Source: Micromonospora rosaria
GTDB lineage: Bacteria; Actinomycetota; Actinomycetes; Mycobacteriales; Micromonosporaceae
Length of the DNA stretch: 32,065 nt
Direction of reading: 5' to 3'
Assembly: GCF_001567585.1 (NCBI RefSeq)
Contig: NZ_LRQV01000085.1
Span: forward strand, 1-32,065
Position numbers and translations under genes: made by a program. A model generated the notes under the pieces. It made no database searches and was not told where the DNA came from. It saw only the letters and a program-made list of their open reading frames with translations. Below are positions 22,012-30,580 of the stretch, piece by piece; the stretch's first letter is position 1, and every line of letters begins with the position of its first letter.

Positions 22012-25000
22012 ATGGGCATGATGCGCTCCCTGCGTGACCGGTCGTCCGTCCCGGTCTTCCGGCACACGGTGGGCAACGCCCTGGTCCTGCACGCCCGGGA
22101 ACGGATCAGTTCGGAGGCGCGGGCGCTGGCCCTGGCGGTCGCCGACGACCCCGACAACGAGATCGTCGTCCTCGACCTGCACGACGACCTCCCGGTGGGC
22201 ATCTGGAAGTCGGTGGCGGAGGCGTTGCGGCGGCGTCGGCGCGGCATCCGGCTCGTCGTCTGCGGCGCGCACCACGACACCGCCGCGCTCGCCGCCCAGT
22301 GGCTCTCCGACCGGCTGCGCCGTCCGGTCGTCACCCCGCACGGCCGGGTGATCCGGGGGGCGGCCGGCACTTTCTTCGCCCACGGGGGGCAGACCAGCGG
22401 CTGGGTACGGTACCGGTCGGGCCGCCCGCCGGCACCGGAGGCGAAGCGGCACCCCGCCCCGCCCTGGGACGACGCCGCCGCCGAGTTCGCGGCGACCAGC
22501 GCGGTCGGCGCCGTGGAGCCCATCCCCGCCGGCGTCTGGATCCGGGACACCCGGGACCCGGTCGTGGTCAGCGACCGCTGGCGGTGGCTGGTCGCCGCCG
22601 TCCCCTGCCAGCGCGAGGCGATGACCGTCGTCCTCGGCTGCCCCGGTACGCCGCCCCTGGCCCTCGACGACGTCGCCCGCTTCTGGCGCGGCCTCGCCCC
22701 CGACCACCGGCAGTACGCCCGGTTCGTGCAGTACGGCCCGGTCCAGCTCCCCGCCGGTGAACCGCTCGGCCAGCGGCTCGCGGACCTGCTGGAGACACCG
22801 GTCGTCTGCTTCGCCGGGATACCCGTCGGCCGCCCGGACCGCCCCCACATGCACACCGTCACGCGGGACGGGCGTCTCGGCTGGCAGCTCCTCGTCCGCG
22901 AACTCGGCTTCATCCCCCGTGGCCGGCCCAGCGCGCCGGCCGCGATGCCCCGCATCCTGCACCACGAGGCGCCGACGCTGCTCGGTGCCGCCGTCGGCCC
23001 CCGCACCTACGGTTACGCGGACGACGCGGTGGTCGAGATCGTCCAGTCCGGGCTCTGGATCCGGGGCACCGGGACGCCGCGCAACGCCGACCGCATCCGC
23101 GCCCGCCCCGCCGACCCGGCCAGCCACGCCCTCATCGTCGACGACAGTGATCCCGCGCGGGTGGCGCGCCTGCGGGAACTCGCCGAGGACCTGGCCGCCC
23201 GGCTCGATGCGCCCACCCGTGCCCGCAGCGCCCTCCAGCTCGCTTCCGCCGTGGCGGTCAGCCGGCACCGGTCCACCGCCGCCGGCACCCTCGGCGACGG
23301 AAGGACCTACCGGTTCACGGCCGCCGACCTCGCCCTCGACGAGGCGATCGAGGTCGCCCCGCCGCTCGCCGCGCTGCGCGTCCCCGGGGTGCAGTCCCCC
23401 TCCTGGACGCGGCCGGCCGGCTCCCGGACCCCGCCCACGGCGGGCGAGCTGCACCCCGCCGCCAGGGAGTTCCTGGCCGCGCCCGTCGAGGTACCGCCGG
23501 TGCCGCCACCCGGCCCGGCGCTACCCGGGCAGCCCGGCTCGTCCCGCCGGCCCCGTGCGGCATCCTCGTCCCTGCGGGCCGGCGGGATCGCCAGCACATC
23601 CCTCCGGCCCGACGAGGCCGTCGGCACATCCCGCCGGGCCGGCGGGGTCGACGACGCCCCGGCTCCGGGCGGCGCGGACAGCCTGCCCGGCGCGGACAGT
23701 TCGCCGGGCGTGGACAGTTCGCCGGGCGCGGCCGGCGCGGACGGCCCGGCCGGCGCGGACGGCCCGTCGGGCAGCCGGGTCGCCGGTGTGCTCGGTGTCC
23801 GGTCGGGCCGTCCCGCCGGTGGGCGGCTCGGTCCGGTCGAGCCCGCGCCCGACCGGGACGCCCGCACGATGACCAACCTGCCGGCCCTCCCCCGGACGGT
23901 GCCGGGCCGGTTCCCGGGTCCTTCCGTCGACACGCCGCTCTGGCACCAGGCCGCCTCCGTCGACGCGCCCACCCAGGGCGCCCTCGCGCCCCTGCCGCGT
24001 CCGGCCGGTTCCCCCGCCGTCGCGTCGCCTCCGGCCCGGCAACCGGGCCCCGTCCCGCTCCCCGTCCCGGGCTCCGTGCCGTCCCCGTCGACCCTGACCC
24101 ACCTGCCGCCCCCGCCCCCGATCGTGGTCCCGCCCCCGATCGCGCCTCCGGCCGGCGACGCTCCCGAGGCGACGCGGGAGGCGGCACCACCGTCGACGGC
24201 CGGGCCACAGCGCGCCGACGCCGATACCGAGAACCCGACCGGCCCCGCCTCGACCGGCCCCGCCTCGACCGGCCCCGCCTCGACCGGCCCCGCGCCGACC
24301 GGCCCGCCAGCCGGGGGTACCCCGGTCAGCCGCCCGACCGGCGACACCCTGGCCAGCCGACCGGCCCTGCGCTTCCAGGTGCCTCCCGCCCCGGAGGCAC
24401 GGGGCCTGCCCACCGCCCGTGGCATCGACGCCGAGCGGGCCTGGCTGCGGGGGCGGTTCAGCCGGGAGTTCGACGCCGCCGCCAGTGCGGTCTCCCGGGT
24501 GCTGTCGGAGCATCCCCGGCTGAACCCCGACGAGGACGCGCTGACCGACGCCGTCGCCGTACGCCTCTACCTGTCCACGCCCGGGGTGGAGGTGGACGAG
24601 GCGCTGCGCAGGGGAGACAGCGGCGGGCAGGTCTCGTTCGCGCGCTGCGTGGCCGCCGGGGTGAGCCGGCTGCCGTCGCACCGGGGCGCGACCTGCGCGG
24701 CGGCCACGCTCAACGGGGACGAACTCCGCGAGATCCGGGACCGGGGAACGCTGACGAACTGGGCGTTCACGCACGCGCTGGTCGAGCCCCCGGAGACCCT
24801 GCCCGGCACCGTGGAGGTGTTGCTCTGGTCGATGACGGCCCGCCGTACCCGGCTGCTGGAGCCAACGGACGACCAGTACCCCGACGGTCGGGTGCTCTTC
24901 CTGCCCGGTACCCGTTTCAAGGTGCTGGAGGTGACCGGGCCGGCCGAGGGTGAGGCCGGCCGCATCCTGTTGCGGGAGCTGTCCGCCGAGGAACAGGTCG

Positions 25001-25137
25001 GTACCCGTGCCCCCTTCGACGATCTCGCGCTGACCTCCCTGTACCGCTGCCTGGAGAGGTGGACCACGGCGGGCCGACGCCTGCCGGTCGGCGCGGCGGT
25101 GGGCCGGCGGATCGGCACCCTGCCGGGACTGGCCTGA
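22012..25137 (+). CDS. Large Pro-rich ESX-locus protein, paralogue of the 15208 product, with ADP-ribosyltransferase-like C-domain
   Basis: This 1041-residue protein starts at ATG 22012 with GAGGAAGGGG about 8 bases upstream. The N-terminal domain (about 1-420) aligns with the 15208 product throughout: FRHTVGNALVLHARERISSE, RGIRLVVCGAHHDTAALAAQ (C84) and GWVRYRSGRPPAPEAKR. The linker (about 460-790) is Pro/Gly/Ser-rich and differs in sequence, with GADS-SPG and GPAST repeats. The C-terminal domain (about 800-1040) again aligns: GIDAERAWLRGRFSREFDAA, LPSHRGAT (R891), TNWAFTHAL and GRVLFLPGTRFKVLEV. As in its paralogue, the position of the catalytic Glu of the ART fold is Arg (R960), and the STS-like motif is lost. 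No signal peptide or membrane helix is visible. A separate transcript is possible because a hairpin precedes it. Confidence 0.85.
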   Translation: MGMMRSLRDRSSVPVFRHTVGNALVLHARERISSEARALALAVADDPDNEIVVLDLHDDLPVGIWKSVAEALRRRRRGIRLVVCGAHHDTAALAAQWLSDRLRRPVVTPHGRVIRGAAGTFFAHGGQTSGWVRYRSGRPPAPEAKRHPAPPWDDAAAEFAATSAVGAVEPIPAGVWIRDTRDPVVVSDRWRWLVAAVPCQREAMTVVLGCPGTPPLALDDVARFWRGLAPDHRQYARFVQYGPVQLPAGEPLGQRLADLLETPVVCFAGIPVGRPDRPHMHTVTRDGRLGWQLLVRELGFIPRGRPSAPAAMPRILHHEAPTLLGAAVGPRTYGYADDAVVEIVQSGLWIRGTGTPRNADRIRARPADPASHALIVDDSDPARVARLRELAEDLAARLDAPTRARSALQLASAVAVSRHRSTAAGTLGDGRTYRFTAADLALDEAIEVAPPLAALRVPGVQSPSWTRPAGSRTPPTAGELHPAAREFLAAPVEVPPVPPPGPALPGQPGSSRRPRAASSSLRAGGIASTSLRPDEAVGTSRRAGGVDDAPAPGGADSLPGADSSPGVDSSPGAAGADGPAGADGPSGSRVAGVLGVRSGRPAGGRLGPVEPAPDRDARTMTNLPALPRTVPGRFPGPSVDTPLWHQAASVDAPTQGALAPLPRPAGSPAVASPPARQPGPVPLPVPGSVPSPSTLTHLPPPPPIVVPPPIAPPAGDAPEATREAAPPSTAGPQRADADTENPTGPASTGPASTGPASTGPAPTGPPAGGTPVSRPTGDTLASRPALRFQVPPAPEARGLPTARGIDAERAWLRGRFSREFDAAASAVSRVLSEHPRLNPDEDALTDAVAVRLYLSTPGVEVDEALRRGDSGGQVSFARCVAAGVSRLPSHRGATCAAATLNGDELREIRDRGTLTNWAFTHALVEPPETLPGTVEVLLWSMTARRTRLLEPTDDQYPDGRVLFLPGTRFKVLEVTGPAEGEAGRILLRELSAEEQVGTRAPFDDLALTSLYRCLERWTTAGRRLPVGAAVGRRIGTLPGLA
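24241..24300 (+). repeat. 15-bp tandem repeat encoding GPAST
   Basis: GGCCCCGCCTCGACC occurs three times without change and a fourth time with two altered bases, giving GPAST, GPAST, GPAST, GPAPT in the linker of the 22012 gene. The identity points to recent slippage. Confidence 0.9.
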
Positions 25138-25325
25138 CCGGGCACGTTTCGACGTGGGTCGGTCCCGTCGCGGTTGGTGACGACCCTGGAACCCACCGTG
25201 GAGAGCGGGTCGCACCGGCGGTCGACGCGCGCCGACAGGCGTCCTCCGGAACCTGGTATACCGGATGCTGATACGGCGTCGCCGTCGTGACGCTGCGCGG
25301 GATCCGTCCAATGAAGAGAGACATA
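25138..25325 (+). promoter_or_regulatory. Gap before the kinase gene with a possible promoter
   Basis: These 188 bases hold no convincing gene. A TATACC hexamer at 25257-25262 could be a -10 element, with CCGACA at 25232-25237 as a poor -35 (19-bp spacing). TATACC is part of the 8-bp palindrome GGTATACC at 25255-25262. A GGAAC motif at 25248-25252 would be an alternative ECF-type -35. None of these is strong. Confidence 0.3.
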
Positions 25326-27047
25326 GTGGACACTGCGTACCGGGTCAGTCCGCTGAGCCCGACCGATCCGGAACGGCTGGGGGACTACCTGCTGGTCGGT
25401 CGGCTCGGGGTGGGCGGCATGGGCGTGGTGTACCTCGCCGAGAGCGACGACGGCACCTTCGTGGCGGTCAAGCTGATCCATGCCGCGCTCGCGTCGGACC
25501 TGGAGTTCATCGGCCGGTTCCGCAGCGAGGTCGAACGGGCCCGGCAGGTGCCGCCCTTCTGCACGGCCGAGTTCGTCGACGCCGACCTCGACCACGACCC
25601 GCCCTACCTGGTCGTCGAGTACGTCGACGGGCCGAACCTGGAGGAGGTGGTCTCCGAGCGGGGGCCGCTGCGGGGCGGGGCCCTGCACTCGCTGGCGGTG
25701 GGGGTCGCCACCGCGCTGGCCGGCATCCACGGCGCGGACGTCATCCACCGCGACCTCAAGCCGGACAACGTCCTGCTGCCGCCGGGCAGCCCGAAGGTGA
25801 TCGACTTCGGCATCGCCCGGCCGGTCAACGCGACCAGCCTGCACACCCGGCCGGACGTCATGGTCGGCACCGTCGCCTACATGGCGCCGGAGCGGTTCTC
25901 CGGTGATCCGGGCACGCCGGTGACCGCGGCGGCGGACATCTTCGCGTGGGGCTGCGTCATCGCCTACGCGGGCACCGGGCGGACCCCGTTCCAGGGCGAC
26001 TCGCCGTCCGCGACGGCGGGCCGCATCCTGACCCAGCCGCCGAACCTGGACGGGATTCCGGAGTCCCTGCGGGAGCCGCTGTCGCGCACGCTGGCGAAGG
26101 ACCCCGCCGACCGGCCGACCGCCCAGGAACTGGTCGCCATGCTCCTGGCCGGGCCGTCCGAGCCGAGGCCACCGGCGGCCGGGAACCCCGAGGCGGTGCC
26201 GCCGACCACGTCGCTGGCGGCCACCCCGGCACCGGCCACCCCGCCGGTGCCGGACGCCTCGCCGTCGTCGGCCACCCCGCCGCCGACCTTCCCGGCGTCG
26301 TCGGCCGGCCCGTCGACACCGGCCCGGCGGTCGGTCGGCAGGAGAGGAACGCTGGTCGGTGCCCTGGTCGCCGTGCTGGTGCTCGCCGGGGCGGCGATCG
26401 TCGGCCTCGCCGCGAACGGCTCCGACACCCCTCGGCAGGCGGCCAACGTGCCGGACACCATCCTCGCCGAGTCCCCGGCACCGACCCCGACCGCCAGCGC
26501 GGACGTCACCCCGGAGCCGACCCCCTCCGATGCGCGCCGGCCGGCGGGGCCGCCCGAGCAGAACGCGCCGCAGTCCTTCCCCCCGGGGTCGCGGGCCAGC
26601 CGGCCGGCGGGGGACGGGCCGTCGCCCACCCCGTCCACCGTGCGGGCCTCGGCGAACCCGAGCGGCCGGAACCTGGCCCTGAACCAGCCGGTCACCGCCT
26701 CCAGCGCCGAGTGGGACCTGTGGTCGGCGAAGCGCGCCGTTGACGGCGACCCCGAGAGCCGGTGGGGCAGCGAGTTCAGCGACACCCAGTGGCTGGCCGT
26801 GGACCTGGGCTCCCGGTGGCAGATCAGCGAGATCCTGCTGCGCTGGGAGAAGGCGTACGCGGTCCGCTACCGCGTGGAGGTCTCCCTCGACGGCGACACC
26901 TGGACGACGGTGTACCGCACCACCGCCGGCCAGGGCGGCGACGTCCGGATCACCACCGACCGGGTACCCGGTCGCTACGTCCGGATGTACGCCACCCAGC
27001 GCGTCGGTCACTACGGCTACTCGCTGTACGAGATCGAGGTGCGCTGA
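25326..27047 (+). CDS. Membrane Ser/Thr protein kinase with extracellular discoidin (F5/8 type C)-like domain
   Basis: GTG 25326 is chosen because GAAGAGAG lies about 5 bases upstream. ATG 25311 and GTG 25287 are longer alternatives without a good ribosome-binding site. The result is 573 residues. The N-terminal Hanks-type kinase has the Gly loop GRLGVGGMGVVYLAE, the ATP-binding lysine K49 (VAVKLIH), the catalytic loop HRDLKPDN (D143), DFG (D160) and MAPERFS. All key residues are present, so it should be active. A Pro/Ala/Thr-rich juxtamembrane segment leads to one membrane helix at about 341-363 (TLVGALVAVLVLAGAAIVGL), then another Pro-rich stretch. The C-terminal ~125 residues (NLALNQPVTASSAEWDLWSA through YSLYEIEVR) fit a discoidin/F5-8C carbohydrate- or wall-binding fold. 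The kinase domain is cytoplasmic and the sensor outside. It is likely to respond to a cell-wall or surface ligand. Phosphorylation of ESX or SARP proteins is conjecture from location. Confidence 0.92.
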   Translation: MDTAYRVSPLSPTDPERLGDYLLVGRLGVGGMGVVYLAESDDGTFVAVKLIHAALASDLEFIGRFRSEVERARQVPPFCTAEFVDADLDHDPPYLVVEYVDGPNLEEVVSERGPLRGGALHSLAVGVATALAGIHGADVIHRDLKPDNVLLPPGSPKVIDFGIARPVNATSLHTRPDVMVGTVAYMAPERFSGDPGTPVTAAADIFAWGCVIAYAGTGRTPFQGDSPSATAGRILTQPPNLDGIPESLREPLSRTLAKDPADRPTAQELVAMLLAGPSEPRPPAAGNPEAVPPTTSLAATPAPATPPVPDASPSSATPPPTFPASSAGPSTPARRSVGRRGTLVGALVAVLVLAGAAIVGLAANGSDTPRQAANVPDTILAESPAPTPTASADVTPEPTPSDARRPAGPPEQNAPQSFPPGSRASRPAGDGPSPTPSTVRASANPSGRNLALNQPVTASSAEWDLWSAKRAVDGDPESRWGSEFSDTQWLAVDLGSRWQISEILLRWEKAYAVRYRVEVSLDGDTWTTVYRTTAGQGGDVRITTDRVPGRYVRMYATQRVGHYGYSLYEIEVR

Positions 27048-27056
27048 GCGCCCGCC

Positions 27057-30000
27057 TCACCCCGCGTCGAGGCAGTTCCCGGGCACCCGCCCGGGAGCCG
27101 GCTCGACGCCGTACCCGGCGAGCCGGCGCTGGGTCCGGCGTAGGTCCCAGCGGGCGCCCAGCATGGTGTACAGGTCCACCGCCTCGCCACCGGCCACGGC
27201 CGCCTCGTGCGGGCGGCGGTTCGCCGCCAACAGCACGGCGGCGTCCTCCAGGGTGGCGGCCAGTTCCGTCACCCAGCCCATCTCGCGGTAGCGGGCCGCC
27301 GCGGCGAGGGCGGGTTCCGGGTCGTCGGTGAGCAGCGCCCGGCAGCGCGCCGCCGCCCGGTACGCCCGTGCCGGCTGCACCTCCCGGGCCGCCTCGGCGG
27401 CGCAGATCGCCGCCGCCCGCTCCGCGACGTCGCGCCGCCCGAGGTCGAGGGCGAGTCGGGTCACCTCCGGCAGCCACTGGTGCCGTACCGCCAGCGGCGC
27501 GTACTCCGGCGCCAGCAGCGGGCCCACCACCCGCAGCGCCTCGTCCGGCCGGTCCCGCGTCTCGGCGACGAGCGCGCGGGCGACCAGCAGGAAGCCGCAG
27601 CTCTCCCGCTCGGCGTCGCTGGCCGGCAGGGCGTCGGTCGCGTCCAGGTGCCCCCGGGCGAGCACCCCGTCCTCGCGGTGCGCGGCGACGAGCGCGGCCA
27701 CGCCGTGCAGCAGCAGGGCCACCGCGACCGGGTCCCGCATCCCCAGCAGCGTGTTGCGGGGTACGTCGTCGGTGACCGCGCTGATCTCGGCCAGCGCGTC
27801 GTCCCACCGCCCCGTCCAGAAGTACTGCACCGCCGAGGCGGTGTGCAGGCCGGAGGGCAACCGGTGCCGGAGGGCGAAGAGCCGGGCCTCGCGCAGCGTC
27901 CGCTCCGCCTCCGGCAGCCGGTCCAGGTTGTGCAACGTGAACGTGCGGTTGTCGAGCAGGTCCAGGTACAGGCCGGCGAAGGCCGGGTTGTCCCGCATGA
28001 CGTCCAGCGCCCGGTCGACGTACTCCAGGGCCCGCTCGTGGTCGCGGCGGACGGAGTTGGTCAGCCAGGTGGTCTGGAGCGCGGAGGCCGCCTCGTACGG
28101 CTGGCCCGCGGCGAGGGCCTCGGCGTGCAGCGCCGCCGCCCGGCGGTCGGCCCGGTCCAGGTCGTCCAGCGGCCCTCGGCGGAGGTCGGCCAGCAGCACC
28201 CAGTGCCGGGTACGCCAGAAGTCGGGTACCGCGCGGTCGGCCAGCGCGTCCCGGAGAATGGCGATCGCCGCCGGGGTGTCCCCGCGCCGGTGGGTCATCG
28301 CCGCGAGCAGGTGGCGCATCTCGGCGCGCTCGGCCGGGTCTGTCGCCAGCCCGGCCGCCTCCCGGGCCTCGTCCAGCGGCCAGCGGTCGTCCCGCAGGTC
28401 CAGCCTGACCAGGGCGATCAGCAACTGCGCGCGGTGTCGGGGGTCGGCGGGCCCGGTGGCGAGCACCCGGCGGAGCAGCTCGCCGGCGAGCTGCGGCGCG
28501 CGGCGGGCCAGGTCGGCGCAGTGGGCGACCAGCCAGGACACCGTCCAGTCGTCCACCACCGAGGCCGCCGCGACGAGCTGCTCGGCCACCCGGGTCACCG
28601 GGCTGCCGCCCCGGGCCAGCACCTCGGCGGTGTGCCGGTGCAGCATCGTCCGGGCCGGGGCCGGGATGCTGTCGTACAGGACCCGCCGCAGGAAGGAGTG
28701 CCGGAAGGCCAGAGCCGTGTCGGCGCCGACGAGGACGTTGGCGGCGAGCGCCTCCTCCAGGCTGGTCACCAGCTCGAACGGGGACTCCCCGGTCACCGCG
28801 ACCACGTCGTCGACGGAGAACCGCGTACCGAGCAGGGCCGCCGTCCGCAGCACGTCCTGGGTACGGGGTGAGAGGAGGTCCACGGTGCCCCGGACCACGG
28901 CGAGCAGCGGCCGGGGCAGCTCGACGGGTACCGAGTCGGGGATGTCGGCCACCCCGTCGACGGTCCGGACCGCGCCCCGCCGCAGCAGCGCGGTGGTCAT
29001 CTCGCGGGCGTACAGGGGGTTGCCCGCCGAGATCGACACCACCTCGGCGAGGTTCGGCCCGAGCGGGGCGCCGACCAGGCGGACCACGAGCTGCTCGACC
29101 ACCTCCGGCGGCAGGGCGCCCAACCGGAGCACCGCCCCCTGCCGGGACCGGACCCCCCGGCGCAGCCGGGCCAGCTCCTGGCCGCCGGGCTCCAGGCGTG
29201 CCGCGGCCACCAGCAGCAACGGCATCCGCCGGGTGGCGGCGACCAGCCGGTCCCAGAACGGCACGCTGGCCGGGTCGGCCCACTGGAGGTCGTCGACGAC
29301 CAGCACGAGCGGGGCGACGGCACAGGCGGCCCGGACGCGGGCCAGCACCCGGTCGGCCAGCACCGGGGGATCGGTCGTGGCGAAGCCGTCGAGGTGCGAC
29401 CCGGCGGGCGGCGGGGCCACCGGGGAGTCGGCGGACCGGGGCTGCGGCTGCACCGCCCGGACCACCACCTGCAACGGCACGTACCGGTCCAGTTCCTCGG
29501 CGCTGCCCCAGGCGACCTGGCAACCCCGCTCGCCCGCGTCGGCGAAGGCCGCGCGGAGCAGCGCCGTCTTGCCGATGCCCGGCTCACCCTCGATCCAGAC
29601 GGCGTTGCCCTGCCCGGCGGCGAGCGCGTCCAGCAGGGACCGCAGCCGGCCCAGCTCGTCCGCCCGGCCGGCCAGCGAGCCCGCCCCGGGAGCACCCGGC
29701 GTCGTGCGGGCCGGGGACGGCGACGGGCCGGGCGAGCCCGAGGTCCCACCGCCGACGGTCAGGGCCGGATCACGGCGCACCCGGTCGTACAGGTCGGTGA
29801 GCGCGCTGCCCGGCTCGATCCCCAGCTCGGTGCGGAGGGTGTGGCGGGCCGCCCGGTACGCCTCGACCGCCTCGGCGCGCCGGCCGGTGCGGTGCAGGGC
29901 GAGCACCAGCAACTCGTGCAGGGGCTCGTGCAGGGGGTGGTCCCGGACCAGCCCGGTCAACTCGGCCACCACCCCGTCGTCGCCCAGCTCGATCAGCAGC

Positions 30001-30509
30001 CGGGCGCGGCGGCCGAGAGCGTCGAGCCGCCGCTGCACGAGCCGGGCCCGCTCGAACTCCAACCGGTGGCCGGTGAGCCCCGCGTACGGCTCGCCGTGCC
30101 ACAGCCCCAACGCCTCGTCCAGCGCGGCCACGGCGGCGGCGAGGTCGCCCGCGTCGTGCCGCCGGGCCGCCTCGGCGTAGGCCGTGGCGAACCGCTCGCT
30201 GTCCAGGTCGCCGGGGCGCAGGCGGACGGCGTACCCCGTCGGCCCCGAGGTCAGGGTCTCCCGGCCCAGACTGCGGCGCAACCCGGAGACGTAGGTGTAG
30301 ACACTGCCCGTCGCGGTCGCCGGTGGCGAGTCGCCCCAGACCTCCGCGATCAGGTCGTCGCGTCCGACGTCGCGCCCGCCGGCGACGACGAGCGCCGCGA
30401 AGAGCAGCCGCTGCCGGGCCGGGCCGAGGTTCAGCTCGCGTCCGCCGCGCCAGGCCCGGACCGGGCCCAGCACCGACACCCGCAGCGGGTCGTCCGGATT
30501 AGTCTGCAC
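27057..30509 (-). CDS. AfsR/SARP-family transcriptional regulator with NTPase and TPR domains
   Basis: This 1150-residue protein starts at GTG 30509 with GGAGGG just upstream. A longer in-frame start at 30701 would run into the upstream gene and lacks homology. Residues about 8-100 form the winged-helix OmpR-like DNA-binding domain (RVSVLGPVRAWRGGRELNLG, AEVWGDSPPATATGSVYTYV). Residues about 100-250 are the bacterial transcriptional activation domain (LWHGEPYAGL, HPLHEPLHELLVLALHRTGR). An ATPase domain follows with Walker A IEGEPGIGKTALLRAAF (near residue 310) and Walker B LVLVVDDLQWADP (near 400). The remainder is TPR-like helical repeats up to the C-terminus, with no LuxR HTH. SARPs typically bind direct repeats and activate secondary-metabolite or development genes. 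Its gene converges on the kinase gene with 9 bases between stops. Confidence 0.93.
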   Translation of the reverse strand: MQTNPDDPLRVSVLGPVRAWRGGRELNLGPARQRLLFAALVVAGGRDVGRDDLIAEVWGDSPPATATGSVYTYVSGLRRSLGRETLTSGPTGYAVRLRPGDLDSERFATAYAEAARRHDAGDLAAAVAALDEALGLWHGEPYAGLTGHRLEFERARLVQRRLDALGRRARLLIELGDDGVVAELTGLVRDHPLHEPLHELLVLALHRTGRRAEAVEAYRAARHTLRTELGIEPGSALTDLYDRVRRDPALTVGGGTSGSPGPSPSPARTTPGAPGAGSLAGRADELGRLRSLLDALAAGQGNAVWIEGEPGIGKTALLRAAFADAGERGCQVAWGSAEELDRYVPLQVVVRAVQPQPRSADSPVAPPPAGSHLDGFATTDPPVLADRVLARVRAACAVAPLVLVVDDLQWADPASVPFWDRLVAATRRMPLLLVAAARLEPGGQELARLRRGVRSRQGAVLRLGALPPEVVEQLVVRLVGAPLGPNLAEVVSISAGNPLYAREMTTALLRRGAVRTVDGVADIPDSVPVELPRPLLAVVRGTVDLLSPRTQDVLRTAALLGTRFSVDDVVAVTGESPFELVTSLEEALAANVLVGADTALAFRHSFLRRVLYDSIPAPARTMLHRHTAEVLARGGSPVTRVAEQLVAAASVVDDWTVSWLVAHCADLARRAPQLAGELLRRVLATGPADPRHRAQLLIALVRLDLRDDRWPLDEAREAAGLATDPAERAEMRHLLAAMTHRRGDTPAAIAILRDALADRAVPDFWRTRHWVLLADLRRGPLDDLDRADRRAAALHAEALAAGQPYEAASALQTTWLTNSVRRDHERALEYVDRALDVMRDNPAFAGLYLDLLDNRTFTLHNLDRLPEAERTLREARLFALRHRLPSGLHTASAVQYFWTGRWDDALAEISAVTDDVPRNTLLGMRDPVAVALLLHGVAALVAAHREDGVLARGHLDATDALPASDAERESCGFLLVARALVAETRDRPDEALRVVGPLLAPEYAPLAVRHQWLPEVTRLALDLGRRDVAERAAAICAAEAAREVQPARAYRAAARCRALLTDDPEPALAAAARYREMGWVTELAATLEDAAVLLAANRRPHEAAVAGGEAVDLYTMLGARWDLRRTQRRLAGYGVEPAPGRVPGNCLDAG

Positions 30510-30580
30510 GGACCCTCCATCGTGACAGGTCCCGAGGCTACTCCCGGCCCGGCCGGTGCCTGCGCCACGGGCCGGTGGAG

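Noticed and set aside
30544..30575. 7-bp inverted repeat CCGGCCC / GGGCCGG between the two regulators
   Set aside because: The loop is 18 bases, there is no T-run, and such repeats are expected by chance at this GC content. It is not enough for a terminator call.
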